Assembly: GCA_024449915.1 (NCBI GenBank) | Contig: JAMZAV010000007.1 | Location: 186,001 to 250,000, forward strand | Length of the DNA stretch: 64,000 nucleotides | Direction of reading: 5' to 3' | Origin: Sweltsa coloradensis | Taxonomy: Eukaryota; Arthropoda; Insecta; Plecoptera; Chloroperlidae | Shown here: positions 1-12,600 of the stretch, piece after piece | Layout: each line of letters opens with the position of its first letter | Numbering within the stretch: position 1 is the first letter of the stretch | Notes under the pieces: model-generated | What the model was told of the DNA's origin: nothing | What the model saw: only the letters and a program-made list of their open reading frames with translations | The model's database searches: none | Program-made: the position numbers and the translations under genes

Positions 1-425
1 GGTTTTGCAAAACCGAACTCGCTCTTCCCCCCTCCCCCCAAAATACATAGGCCTAGATAGTTTTTGTTTATAATTACCGGTAGGCCTATCTGAAAATTTT
101 GAAAATGAATCCCATGAATCAGGGCTATCTGCCAATGAATAAAATATACCCAAATCATGACAATTACAAAGACAAATTTCATTACTGATATAGGCCTAAT
201 ACGGACGAGCAGTTTTGAAGGTTATCTACTGCCTTCAAAATGTTAGTGAAATGTAACAGCATCCCTCACAATTTAGAAAGAAAACCTGGCGTCGTTTGCT
301 TATGTATAGTATTCAACATGAAACAATATATAACTCCTTTCACCGTTCAACAATAATAGAATAAGATAGGCGAGAGAGATAGAGAGAGAGTAATATGAAA
401 TATGTGAGCAATCCAAGGAGCTTAC

Positions 426-619
426 CCCCAATTGATGTGCATATCGTCCAGATCATTGGGATCAACATCAAGTGGGATCGCTTGGAAAGTTGCCTGAAGG
501 CGTGAAGCAAGAGCCATGCACAAGTTGGACTGGTCGGCTACAACACGGGCCAGTGCATCGGAAGGCAATGATGCAATCACCATTACACCCTCACATGCCT
601 TCACCATTACTCTACTATC
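426..619 (-). CDS. FHIP2: FHIP2 coding exon 5
   Basis: The exon runs from DSRVMVKACEGVM to DDMHINWG, after acceptor CTGTCTCTAG, and ends in phase 2 before GTAAGC. The VKACEG and INWG blocks match FHIP2. The following exon is outside the window. Confidence 0.87.
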
Positions 620-3600
620 CTAGAGACAGATAACCAAGGAAATACATGTTAGAATTGTTAAGTCCCGGCCCAGATTCATAACAATTTTAACTTATGCCTG
701 AGATAGCACTGGTGAAAGTTATATCTAATTTTTTGCCTTAACAATGGAAGACCGGATGACAGAAGTAAGTGCCACAGTTCAATAATGACAAAAGTCTACC
801 CCTTACTTCATGCAAGGATCACTGTCCAGCAAATGCAGAAGTATGTGGGACTGCCTAAATCCTAATGCACAACCCCATGCACAAAGTGTCCCCAGACTGT
901 TTACTTTCAACAATTAAGGTGGGCCTATGACAAGGCCTTGTTGGAAATTACTACCCAACTATTAAATAGCCATCAACTGTATTGCAAAGGAATATGGGAA
1001 CATAGACTGAGTGATGATATCTAAGTAATTGCCTATGCTCATGGAAGGCAGTTACTCTTCGGGCAGACATGGTCTGCCAGCCGGTTAAACAAGCACAAAA
1101 TAGACGGCGCTAGTGAGTCTGAAAATCAGCAACATTATACAAATGAAGTCGACTACATTCAAGAGAATATTATGTTGTAAGCAAACATGATTGCTCACAG
1201 TTATGGTCTTCCACAGCATTGTAACTTGAATAAATTGTATGTAATTAGTTAGTTACATAGTTAGTATTGTTTAAAGGCACTCAACAGTTGAGTTATCAGT
1301 GCCCTTATAAAGTAAGCAAATTATTTAAATAAGTTTGAAAATTGAATTCGTCGGTTTGTCCATCTGTTTTTCTATAATTTTGTAGGCTTAGTCGTACATA
1401 AGTTAAGTAGGCCTACCATATAATTATAATTTGCACCGTTTTAGTTAAAAGTGTAGGCATACTCATCATTATCAATTGTCATGGTCAGATTGGGTTATGA
1501 AACAAAAAAATCAATATAATGATTGTTTAAAATTGAAATGTACTATACAAGTGTATAATAGTATCCTTGGTAGTTGGTACTATACATAAAACTAGTCATT
1601 GATAGTGGTGCAAACAAATGAATATATAAATTTGTATCAAAACAATGTGAAATTTGGGGCTCCTCTCAACATTTGCCTGCCCACACATCTGACATTCTAC
1701 CTACATAGGCCCTACTCACAGAATTAAAAGTAGGCTTATAAGCTTTAAAAACAGGCACTTGATAAGGAATGGGAAACATAATTTACACCTTTAAAAGGGG
1801 CAACTTGCAGTGTAGGGCAATAACTAAAAAAAAAAAAACAAGTTTGCAAAAACAAGTTTTTTTTGTGAACTTTACAATGAACTTGAACTTTTTAAAATTC
1901 TTCTTGAGGATGGACTTTTCAGTTTTAGAAAGTTTGTTTCAAGCTCTTACCGGGAGTCGAGCAGCTGTCGACGCTTGGAAACAATAACCAGAAATCGCTC
2001 TCCCATCGTAGGCCTACCTGATTTTGACAAGTTGTTCACGACTCACGAAAAACTATAAATTGCTTTGCTTATTTCCGGGAGACTACGCCGGTCAATTGGT
2101 CACCCCTCCCACAAAAGCCTTGGTTGATTAGACACGAGATGTACATTATCAAGGCTATCTGTCCGGGTAGGTAAGGGAGGTTGATAACCTAAATAGTGTT
2201 CACAATTTTGCTTGTACACATTATTAGTGATATGTGCAATCATAGCCAGCGGTTTAGCCGAGGTCGTTTAACTGGTTCCCACTCGAACACCGAAGTTAAG
2301 CAGAATCGGGCGTGGTCATAGGTGAGTGGGTGACCGCTCTGCCCTGAAACTCACGTATACCGCTGGTTACAGCAGATGGAGGGTTCGAGAGCTAGTGTTA
2401 CGACTTCGTTCTCCTCGACGTCTGCTCGGCAGTCCGGGTTAGTGGAGGAACCTATATGACTGTCAAAGTTACACCGTCCTTTCGGATGGGACGTTAAGCC
2501 GTTGGTCCCCTTGGTACTTTTCGAAACGAGTAGGCTACGTGCCGGTACTGGGTTTCCCCTCCTCCCTTCTGTTCATACTTCATCCTCATCTATCACCACT
2601 CATCGTCTCGAATAGCCAAAGTGCATTAATATGAGGCGTTAAGCAATATCCAATCAATCAATCAATCAATGTGCAATCATATTGTGCACATTTAAGCTAC
2701 ATTATGGTGTAATGTTTTGACAATAGTCTATTTAAACCATAGTCAAATTATCCCCGTAATGGTTAGCCTACATGAGACAATGCCAGCTAATGCAATATCT
2801 TACATGTACGGATGCACACGATTATCAATATTATCGATCGATAATCAATAATAGATATAATTTCGATAATCGATAACCTAAATTCATTATTGATTATTGA
2901 AATATCAAATAATTGGTCAATAGTGGCATGAATCAAACCTAATACGGAGATTGTCTCACGTTGTGCCATGCACTGGCTGGGCTGATGGTGTTATACTCGA
3001 GATTTATGTTTGGAAATTAGCTATCAGTTGATAACGGATAACGGAACGCGATTGTATTGTTTTGACTTACACTTGCCACACTTGAGGTTCCACTTATAGG
3101 TAGGAACAGGCTTTGTAGGTGATATCGATATGACATTACTATTTTGAAAATCGACAATAAAAAAAGTATCAATGTGCATTCCTACTTACATGTACGTCAA
3201 ATGGGGTTACTTTGCCTACAGGGGTAACTTTGCCTGTTATACTTATATTTTTTAATATCCCGCCATACAAGGCTGTGGTTTTATTCAAAATATTGGAACT
3301 ATTTTTTTATGAAGTGCGTGCACTATGATGTTTTCTAAATTAAAGATGGCGGCCACTGGTTTTGGCGCAATTTCTCTAGACCCTTGACATTTAAGCTCTT
3401 CTTGAAGTATTTTGGTCAAATTGATAACTTCTGCCTGCTTCAAAGAAAGTTGAAAGAAAGTTGAAAGTTGCTTCAAAAGTCAAGGTATGAATTTGTTTTA
3501 TTTTTTTGCAGCTAGGCCCTATTTAATGTGTGTTAAGAGTAAATTTCTAACTTTTGCATGATTTTTTTTTTTTAATTGTGGGAGTTTTGGGGCTAGGCAA

Positions 3601-6600
3601 TGTTTCCCCATGCTTGGTAAATCCCTTAGGGGTAACTTTGGCTAACCTTAAAAATCACTATATATTTAAGATTTTTACTTTAAAATATTTTTTACTTTTA
3701 AATAATTTTTACTTTAAATAATTTACTATGCTGCATTCTATGATACAGTGATACACATAGGCCGTGTGATAGAAATCTTGAAAAACAAACAAGTCATGAT
3801 GAAGTTTTTAAAGCAAAAGACGGTACTTGTTCATTAACGGCACCCCCTCCAAAAAATGAAAAAAATCAGTAAAAACATTTCATTAGACAATCGTAACTAC
3901 TACATCTAGGCCTACTCCATCTGAGTTTCAGGAGGTCAGGAAAACACAATTTTGAACAAAGCCTCGAAAACATCCTTTCCGGCTACATACTTTGCGCCAG
4001 GAGTGACACGGCCTATGCCAACATACTCCACCTACAAAACCTTTAACGTCGCTATTTTAAATATAAAGGACTGTCAATGGAAAAGTACTTTTGTTTCAAA
4101 TAGCGACGTTAAAGGTTTTGAAGGTTCATTTGGTGTCCGTGAACGTCAATGTCAGCTGCACGGCAACGACTGCTCTCATGTAGGCCTACGCGTTCCAATG
4201 GACTGTACTCGCCTGAGTCACGTTTCACACTTGTGAGTCAAGTTCACTGTCAGAGTCATATTCAACTCCTCGCAAATTGTTATTAACTTATTATTTATTG
4301 TAAATAGAAATAAGTAAAAAAACGACGATGGGGGGACCAACTAACAAAAAATTGAGGGTGGTCCCGTTAATGAACAAGTTCCCAAAAGACTTATGAGGAA
4401 AATAGCTATGAATGGCCTTGGGCAGTTTGAAGTTTGAGTTGCATAATTTCATCAAAAGGCAAAGTTATCACAATGGAGGGGTAACTTTGCCTACGCAACT
4501 CTTATAAAGGGAATTATAGTGGTATTTTCAACTGTAGGCAAAGTTACCCCAATCAAGGGGTAACATTGCCTACTCTTAAACTAAAAAAAATGAAAAGTAC
4601 TTGAGAGTAAAATCTTAAATCACCTTAATTGTATGTATTAGGCCCTACATATCTATCTATAATGTTTGTGAAGAAAAATGCTTTAAAATAAGAAATGTGG
4701 ATACCATTAATAAAAAACATGAAAAAGTAGGCAAAGTAACCCCATTTGATTAGTATGTTCTTCTTCCTCTTGGATATGGTAGGCTATGATATTATTCTAT
4801 TATTCATACTTCTTTTAACAAATAAGGGAAAATGTTTTCTATGACTATAAGGAACTTGTAAAAGAACTTGACTCAGATTTTAGAGGAACTTCAACTTTTC
4901 AAAATTTTAGGTTCTAAAAGAACTTGAACTTTTTAAAAGTTCATTATTTGAGCTGTGAACTGAACTTTTAGAAAGTTCATTAAAAAAATGAACTGCCTTA
5001 ACACTGGCAGCTTCAAACCATATTAAAGAGAAAGGGTAGACCTACAGAAAAATAGTAAACAGAACTTACTGCACTTAGTAAGAAGCTAAGAAGGGCATCA
5101 AGGAGAAGAAATTTCTTTGTTTTATCTAATTCTAATTGGTGTTGTTTGCCTGCTTCCACCGGGCTTTCGCTTGACTGATTTGTAGCAGCATCATTTCCCG
5201 GGGAAAATAGTTCTTCGTTTGTATTGGGAAGAAGGGCGTACGGCTCAGGCGTAGACATGGCACTTTCGGTCAGAGCTGTATTTGATGCAATATCATCCGT
5301 CTGAGCATGGATGGGTTTATCCATGGGTGAGTCGCTTAAGACATTCACGAGACTTGGATCATTGGAGACGAGAGCACACAATGTGCACAGAAAATGAATT
5401 TCCTCTTGTTCTGTTGGGGAAGCATTTGTGCCACAACACAACCCAATCAAACGCTATAGAGGAAGAAAATAAACATTAAGCATAATGGACCATGGTAGAA
5501 TACAATCAGAATTTGAAAATAAAATGTAATTATGTCCATCAAGGACATCACAACCCTAGGATTTTCCGGGAATGTAAATAACCTATTTTTTTCACGAATT
5601 ATGCAGAGAACTAGAAGTTGCTACCTAGTACCTAACAGTAAGTAACAACCAGGGGTTGAAATTAACTTTATTTGCCACTAGCCCTACGGGCTAATGGCAG
5701 CAATAGTCCTCTAGCCCGAGAGCATTTTTACTAGCCCGCAATCAAATAGGTCATATTGATATAAAATGATCAAACGTGAATGTTTGGCCCAACTCAAATG
5801 GTTCAAATGGTGTTGATTATTTCTGATGAACAGTTGGTAATATCTTTACCAAATTTTGCATGAATGTTAATAATGTACTTTTATATTGATATGTGCACAT
5901 AATTATTAAAAAATAAACCTTAACAATCCATTGCGAGACAGAAGTCCAAAACGTGGAAAAATGGGAAATTCAAAACGGATTTCAATTCTGGACCAAACAA
6001 TTTATCTTAAGATAAAACCAAATTAACCAGCGCGTTCCCACTTACACGTTGATATGCAGTATGCAAATTTGCCTTAAAAATTGTACACTTGGAAGAAATT
6101 CCCGAAGTTGATCAAAATGGAGTAAATTACGTCTATTTTACTAATTTTTAATTCAAAATTGATTGAATAATTTAGGAATATGCGTACTGGAAATCATTAA
6201 TTTATTCTCTATTTAAATTATTATGCTGAAATTTTATAAAATGTTATAAGCCGATAACTCAAAAAAAAGGAAAAAAACCAGAAAGCTGTGCGCCAAAACT
6301 CGTGTCCGCGGAAGCCTCAGTGACTCCTCTAAAATCACAATATTTGCAGGGTTTGATGTGTGGGTGTGGGGAATTAGAGAGTAACCGGAAACAATTTTCA
6401 CAAAAATATTAATAATATTAGCCAAAATTAAGAGATTTTTATTTTGTTTACATATTTAGAACGATTTTTCATACTAGGTAGCACAACTACTGGATACTCG
6501 TTAGGTTACGGGCGGGAAATATTAAGATTTTTTAACGGCAATTGGGAACTCTGGAAAAAGTACTCGCCCGTCGGGCTAGTGAAATGAGATTTTTACTAGC

Positions 6601-9600
6601 CCGACCAAAGTTTCACTAGCCTCGGGCGAGCGGGCAAGCGTTAATTTCGAGCCCTGGTAACAACACACAATTTAATAACGATTATAACAGTGGATGCGAG
6701 CGCAGCCGCTAATAGTGACATAGACATTGGGCACTCCCCCGTCCTTGCAGACGGCCAAATATTTGACAAGCGTGGTAAATAACTATCTCTGTAGCCGAAG
6801 GTATAGTGTTTAGACAAAAACAAAAAGTACCATCGTGTTCCGTGGAGTTTCTCCTACAAGCTTGATGTCAAACAAAGTAGACATTCTTGTTGAAAAATAA
6901 AATTAGTTTTAATTAATATTTGAATGTACTGCAAAACACTTATTAATAGTGTAGGCCTACCATATATTTGAAGACATCAAAACCAAATAAGATTGACAAA
7001 ATGTGACCGTTTTTTAACAGGTCACAACATTAACACGAGTTAGTGGGGGAACCTTTATGACTGTCAAGGTTACACCATCCTTTCCGATAGGACGTTACGC
7101 CGTTGGTTCCCTTTGTACTTTTCGAAAGGAGTAGGTAAGGTGTCGGTTCCGGGTTTCCCCTCCTCCATTCTATTCATAATTAATCCTCATCTATCACCAC
7201 TCATCGTCTTGAATAGCCTTAGTGCATTCATATGAGACGTTAAGCAATATCAAATCAATCAATCAAATGAATTATTTTTATTTTTATCCACCAATTAGGG
7301 CATTATCTGCTTTAGAGAGAATTTAAAATGTATTTTGTTATTAGGCTTACCTGTAGGCCTACCTAAATAAATAAATTGGAATTTAGAGTCTACCCACTCA
7401 GCCATTTAACGTTAACTCTCTTGCTACTGGTGTCCACTATAGTGGACATCAACTTTGCTAAATTCATTGCGGGTAAATTAAATGTTTTTTTCAATTTGAC
7501 CTAGAATTCATTTAGTATATTTTTGGGTTGATAGGCCCCTAACAAATAAATATATTTTTTTCTTATGCCAATGGGACGAATAGGCCCCTAATACTTTTTT
7601 TTTAAAAAGAGAAGATTGAAAATACACATGTGCAAAAAACAGCTTCAAACAACAACATTTTGGTTTGTCCCGGAAATTTAATATTTTGATAGTAGTATTG
7701 CTAGTATTTGAGATAGGTACCGGTACACAAAATCTAAAATAGGCCTATTGCAAAAATTTCAGAACAAAATCTAGTATTAAGTGTGCTCTTACATTTTGCT
7801 TTTGACTTAAAACAAAACTTTTATTCGCAATCCAAAATTTCACAAAATTTCTTCAAGTTCACAAATAAAAATTTAAAAACTCTTCAAAAATAATGCTGAA
7901 TTTTAATTGTTTCTTGAAAAATATCTAATCTAGACGAATTAAATTGAGTATAGGTAGTGAAAGGGATAACTGATTTTCAGTGGGGGACTTGAAGCGACTA
8001 AGCCAACCCTGTAGGCCCCGACGCAATCGACGAGTAAGCGATAGATCGAGAGATATTATATGAGATACGAGATTGATATTTTTTAATACCGGTAGGAAAA
8101 ATAGGAATCAGTGGTGTGGACAGTGCCAACACCCTTGGATCAACGCTAGAATCAACAAGGCCGATTCAAAACAACTTTGATTTTATTAAGTGCCTCGTTG
8201 CTAGGCCGGCTTTAAAGTCACCGTTTACTGATTCCTAAGATAAGAAGTGATGGACTTGAATCCATATTAGAAGTTACAAACTTTTGCTTGAAGGGGGATT
8301 CGAACACGGGACCTTCTGCATTGGAAGCAGGTAGGCTAACTAGTACTCAAATGAGCCACACAAACTTAAACTTATTAATTATTACTTAATATTATTGATT
8401 GAATATTGCTTAACGTCTCATATTTATGCACTTTGGCTAATCGAGACGATGAGTGGTGATAGATGAGGATGAAGTATGAACAGAAGGGAGGAGGGGAAAC
8501 CCGGTACCGGCACATAGCCTACTCCTTTCGAAAAGTACCAAGGGGACCAACGGCTTAACGTCCCATCCGACAGGACGGTGTAACTTTTGACAGTCATATA
8601 GGTTCCTCCACTAACCCGGACTGCCGAGCAGACGTCAAGGAGAACGAAGCCGTTACACTAGCTTTCGAACCCTCCATCTGCTCTAACCAGCGGTATACGT
8701 GAGTTTCAGAGTAGAGCGGTCACCCACTCTACCCATGACCACGCCCGATGCTGCTTAACTTCGGTGTTCGAGTGGGAACCGGTTAAACGAGCTCGGCTAA
8801 ACCGCTGGGTCTTAATATTATTATTTTTATTTTTAATGTAGACCTAAGGTTATTAAGCATAAGCCCGCTTTGAGCATTTGACTTTATGTTTAATTTAAAA
8901 AAGAATAATAGGCATTTTCTGTTCTACATTCCAAATGGTTGTTTGAGATTGAGACACAACAAAAAATTACTAAATAGGTTAACTGCTGGCAACTAAGATG
9001 TTATTCTGCAGTCTGCACATGGTTGAACATTTGCATACACAATTAGTATTACGCATCTCATATTAAGACCTAATTGACGAGTAGTCAGTAGGTAGGTATA
9101 TGATTACATTACCACACCACTGGAAATGAGAGCAGACTTAACAAACTTCCTAAGTCACAATGAACCCTATGTGGCCATTAACACTACCAACTCACCTGAT
9201 TATGGTACCGGTACCTACATTAGGTTGACGGTTCACGTATACCGGTAACAAGTAACAACTAGAGATGATCATGTTTTACTTGCCTGAATGGGGATGTAAA
9301 TGTCCACATTTGTGGAAGAAGTAAATTACGTTGACGGTTCACGTACAAAGGTAACTAGAGATGATCTTGTTTTACTTGCCTGAATAGGGATATAAATGCC
9401 CACATGTGGAAGAAGTGGCTGCTTAGTTTGCATAATCAGACGTCGGACAAAGGTGAACGTATACTGCTTCATGCCAGGAGGACAGTCCGTACATGCTAGT
9501 GTAGCCAGTAGATCAAGCAAATGATGTTGCAACAGATATTCCAAACAAGGCCCTGTGGATCCGCTTGCAACTGACTCTTCTTCTTCCAGAAGCAACTGAT

Positions 9601-12600
9601 AAATAAAACAACAACAAGAAGAAGAAGATGACAATCAGGGTTCTGAAACTGCAATGCTAAAGGCCGGTTTACGATTGACGGCAACGTGGGGAGACGGGAA
9701 TGGAGACGTGAACGCGAAAGATATCACAAATCATTCACAGCTTAGCGTTTATGATTGACGGGAAGTGAACGGGAATGGAGAACGGAGCGGCCAAAGTTCG
9801 TCAAGTCCCAACTTTCGCGGCTTGGTTGCCGCGCCATCGACGTGAAAAGGGCTACGCGCATGCGCACATAAACGCACTGCTCATCTGTCTGCAACCAGTG
9901 GCGCGCTGAACCCTTGAATCGAACAGGAGCAAGCCCCCTCTTACAGGACCCACCCACCCTCACAAATAAACACATGAATGGGGGGTCTGGGGGGGTAGCC
10001 CCCCAGGTAACATGCGGGTCCGGGGCGCATAGCCCCGGAAAATTTTTCAATTCTTAGTGTGTGTTTGGTGCGTTTTAACGAGTTTTAAGCACTAGAAAAT
10101 ATTTTTTTGGTAACAGAATACAAACCCATTACATGCAAGAAAAAAAACAAAATTCATCAGTCCTCCAAGACGTTTTCATTGAACTTAATTTTCACGCCCC
10201 CTGGCTGGTCTGGTCCCCGTTTTGCACTTAGAAATTTGATCGATAGATAGGTTTGATTTCATTTGATTTGTTTAAACAGATTATATTATGAAAACGTCCT
10301 AAAAGAAAAACTGGGACAATTACCCGTACCGGGTGTTTTTTCTAGGGACAGCAGGACAGGTGCCTGAATTCCAGGATTATTAATATGGAAGGTAGAAGTC
10401 TAGAAGATAACAATTCAGTAACATTACCCTCCAACATAGAGAAATGAAATATTTTAATTGAAGAAACGTATGTAAAATATCAAGTCAAATTTAATTCCTT
10501 GTGCAAAATCAAATCATACAACCTCTTACATTTAAGATACATCGTTATATGATGACACAAAATACAGAAAACATAATTTAAAGATTTAAAGAGCCAACGA
10601 ACCCGTTGGCTGAACCATGGTCGTTTTTATGTGATTTATTTTAACAGCTGTTTATATAATGAATAATAAACTTTATCAGACCTGTGGTATTGTTGGTACT
10701 TGGTATGGTAGAAGATAACAATTCAGTAATGTTACTCTCCAACATAGAGGAATGAAATATTTTTTAATTGAATAAATCATGTGCAATATCAAGTCAAATT
10801 GAATTCTAACTACAAGATCAAACCACCCAATCTTTTAATATTTTAGATACATCGATAAAATATGAAACACAAAATAAAGAACACATTTAAACAGGCGAAC
10901 GACTTGTTGATTTTGTTACGACACGTCGACAAATGTGAGGTGACACAACATCAACGGGATCCACCCACTGAAGGAACTTCGAAGTGAACTCTCTAAAAGT
11001 AAAACTTTTGTTCTCAATAATATATTTTTTAATTATAGGTTTATTTACCTAAAAAAAGGGGGTTTCATTGATTGGATGAGCGAAGCAATTAGCGAAGATT
11101 CCATTTCACTAGGCTACACTGGAGAAAAAAATCCGGAATGTTTTTTTTTGTTTTTTTCTCTGTATTTTTGTGTGTTTGTCAGCACGATTCCGGCTAAACC
11201 GATACTCCAATTGCGATGAAATTTTCTGGAGGCCTTCGAAATCTCTGAACTTAGAACTGCCACGTTTTTGAGTGCAATCTTAAAATTATTTCTCATGAAA
11301 ATCGCAATTTTACGATTTTTTTAGACTTTTTAAAAATTTCTTCGACTTATAACACCTAGGAGTCATTCCATATGAAATCAACCAAAATAAGATTATTTTT
11401 TTTTCTGACCATTTCCGATTTTACTGAAATTTGGTACACAGGAAGATACTATTTCAAATAGAAACTGTGATTTTTTAAAGATTTTTGTGATAAGTCGTTT
11501 CTGATATATGGGGTCACCAATATTTGACCCGGGTGACCTCGTTTGCGTATCGCGCCACGATTTTCTCAATAAACTCTTCCCTAATTATGCTACAGACCCC
11601 AATGAGAGCTCATTTTAAAGCTCTTGAAAAGTTGTATCCAGAAAATATCATACACATACACTTTAATGGTAACATCTGGATTTGTATGTTCTTACATCTG
11701 TTGAAGGTCAAAGGTCAATAGCTAAAATACTCCATCTTGGATTGTGTTGAAATTTTATATTATTTAAGTAAATACATGTGTGAACAATTCCTGAAAATTT
11801 CAGCCTGTTATATTAAGGAGTTCTTTAGTTATAAATTATTCTTTCTATGATATGTAAGTAATAGCCACGTTGTAGTGTCACTATTCACATTTCACAGCAC
11901 ATTTTGTCCTGTGTTTTAAACCCCCTTGGTTTGTTCTGAAAAGGCAAATTGTTATCAATATTGTTTGGTTGTGCCTCTAATGTAAGTCTTGATTAATGAG
12001 TTGCTTATGAGTCAGGTGTTCATTTCAATTTCACAATTCATATACTCCTTCAAAATTCCTCAAAAGATTACATGTCAATTAAGGAAGGCAAATGCCGTGT
12101 TCAACATCAGAAGAGACTTGTCTTAACTAATTTAAAAGAAACATACAGAGCATTTAAAGGAAAGCATCCAAACTTAAAGGTAGGGTTTTCTAAATGTGCA
12201 GAGGTGCGACCAAAACACTGTGTTCTGCCAGGTGCTTCAGGAACGCACTCGGTTTGCGTGTGCACTATCCATCAAAATGTTAAATTGATGATAATTGGTT
12301 CAAAATAAGCAACACTTTCTCAAGATTCCCAGTTTCAAACATACCATCATATTCTGTCAGGCATGATGTGTCAATCCCCTCAGCAGACTGATTGCCACTT
12401 AGGACTATGCCAATATTGCCCAGGGACAACAAAGTTGAGGGATGATTTGGAGAAGTTGTTTGATGAAAACATAATTGATGAAGTGTCTTACAAACGATGG
12501 CAGACAACCGATCGCTGCAATCTCGATACGGTTCAAAAAACAACGAGAGACTTCATCGATTTATTCCTTGATAAACTTGAACTTTTACGAAATCACGATT

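Noticed and set aside
2244..2370. 5S rRNA gene
   Set aside because: The 5S-like part is fused to a body with an AATC tail and flanked by target duplications, and a second copy has the same structure, so it is a SINE.
5282..5479. Plus-strand frame of 65 codons
   Set aside because: It is antisense to FHIP2 exon 4, which has strong family similarity and correct splice sites.
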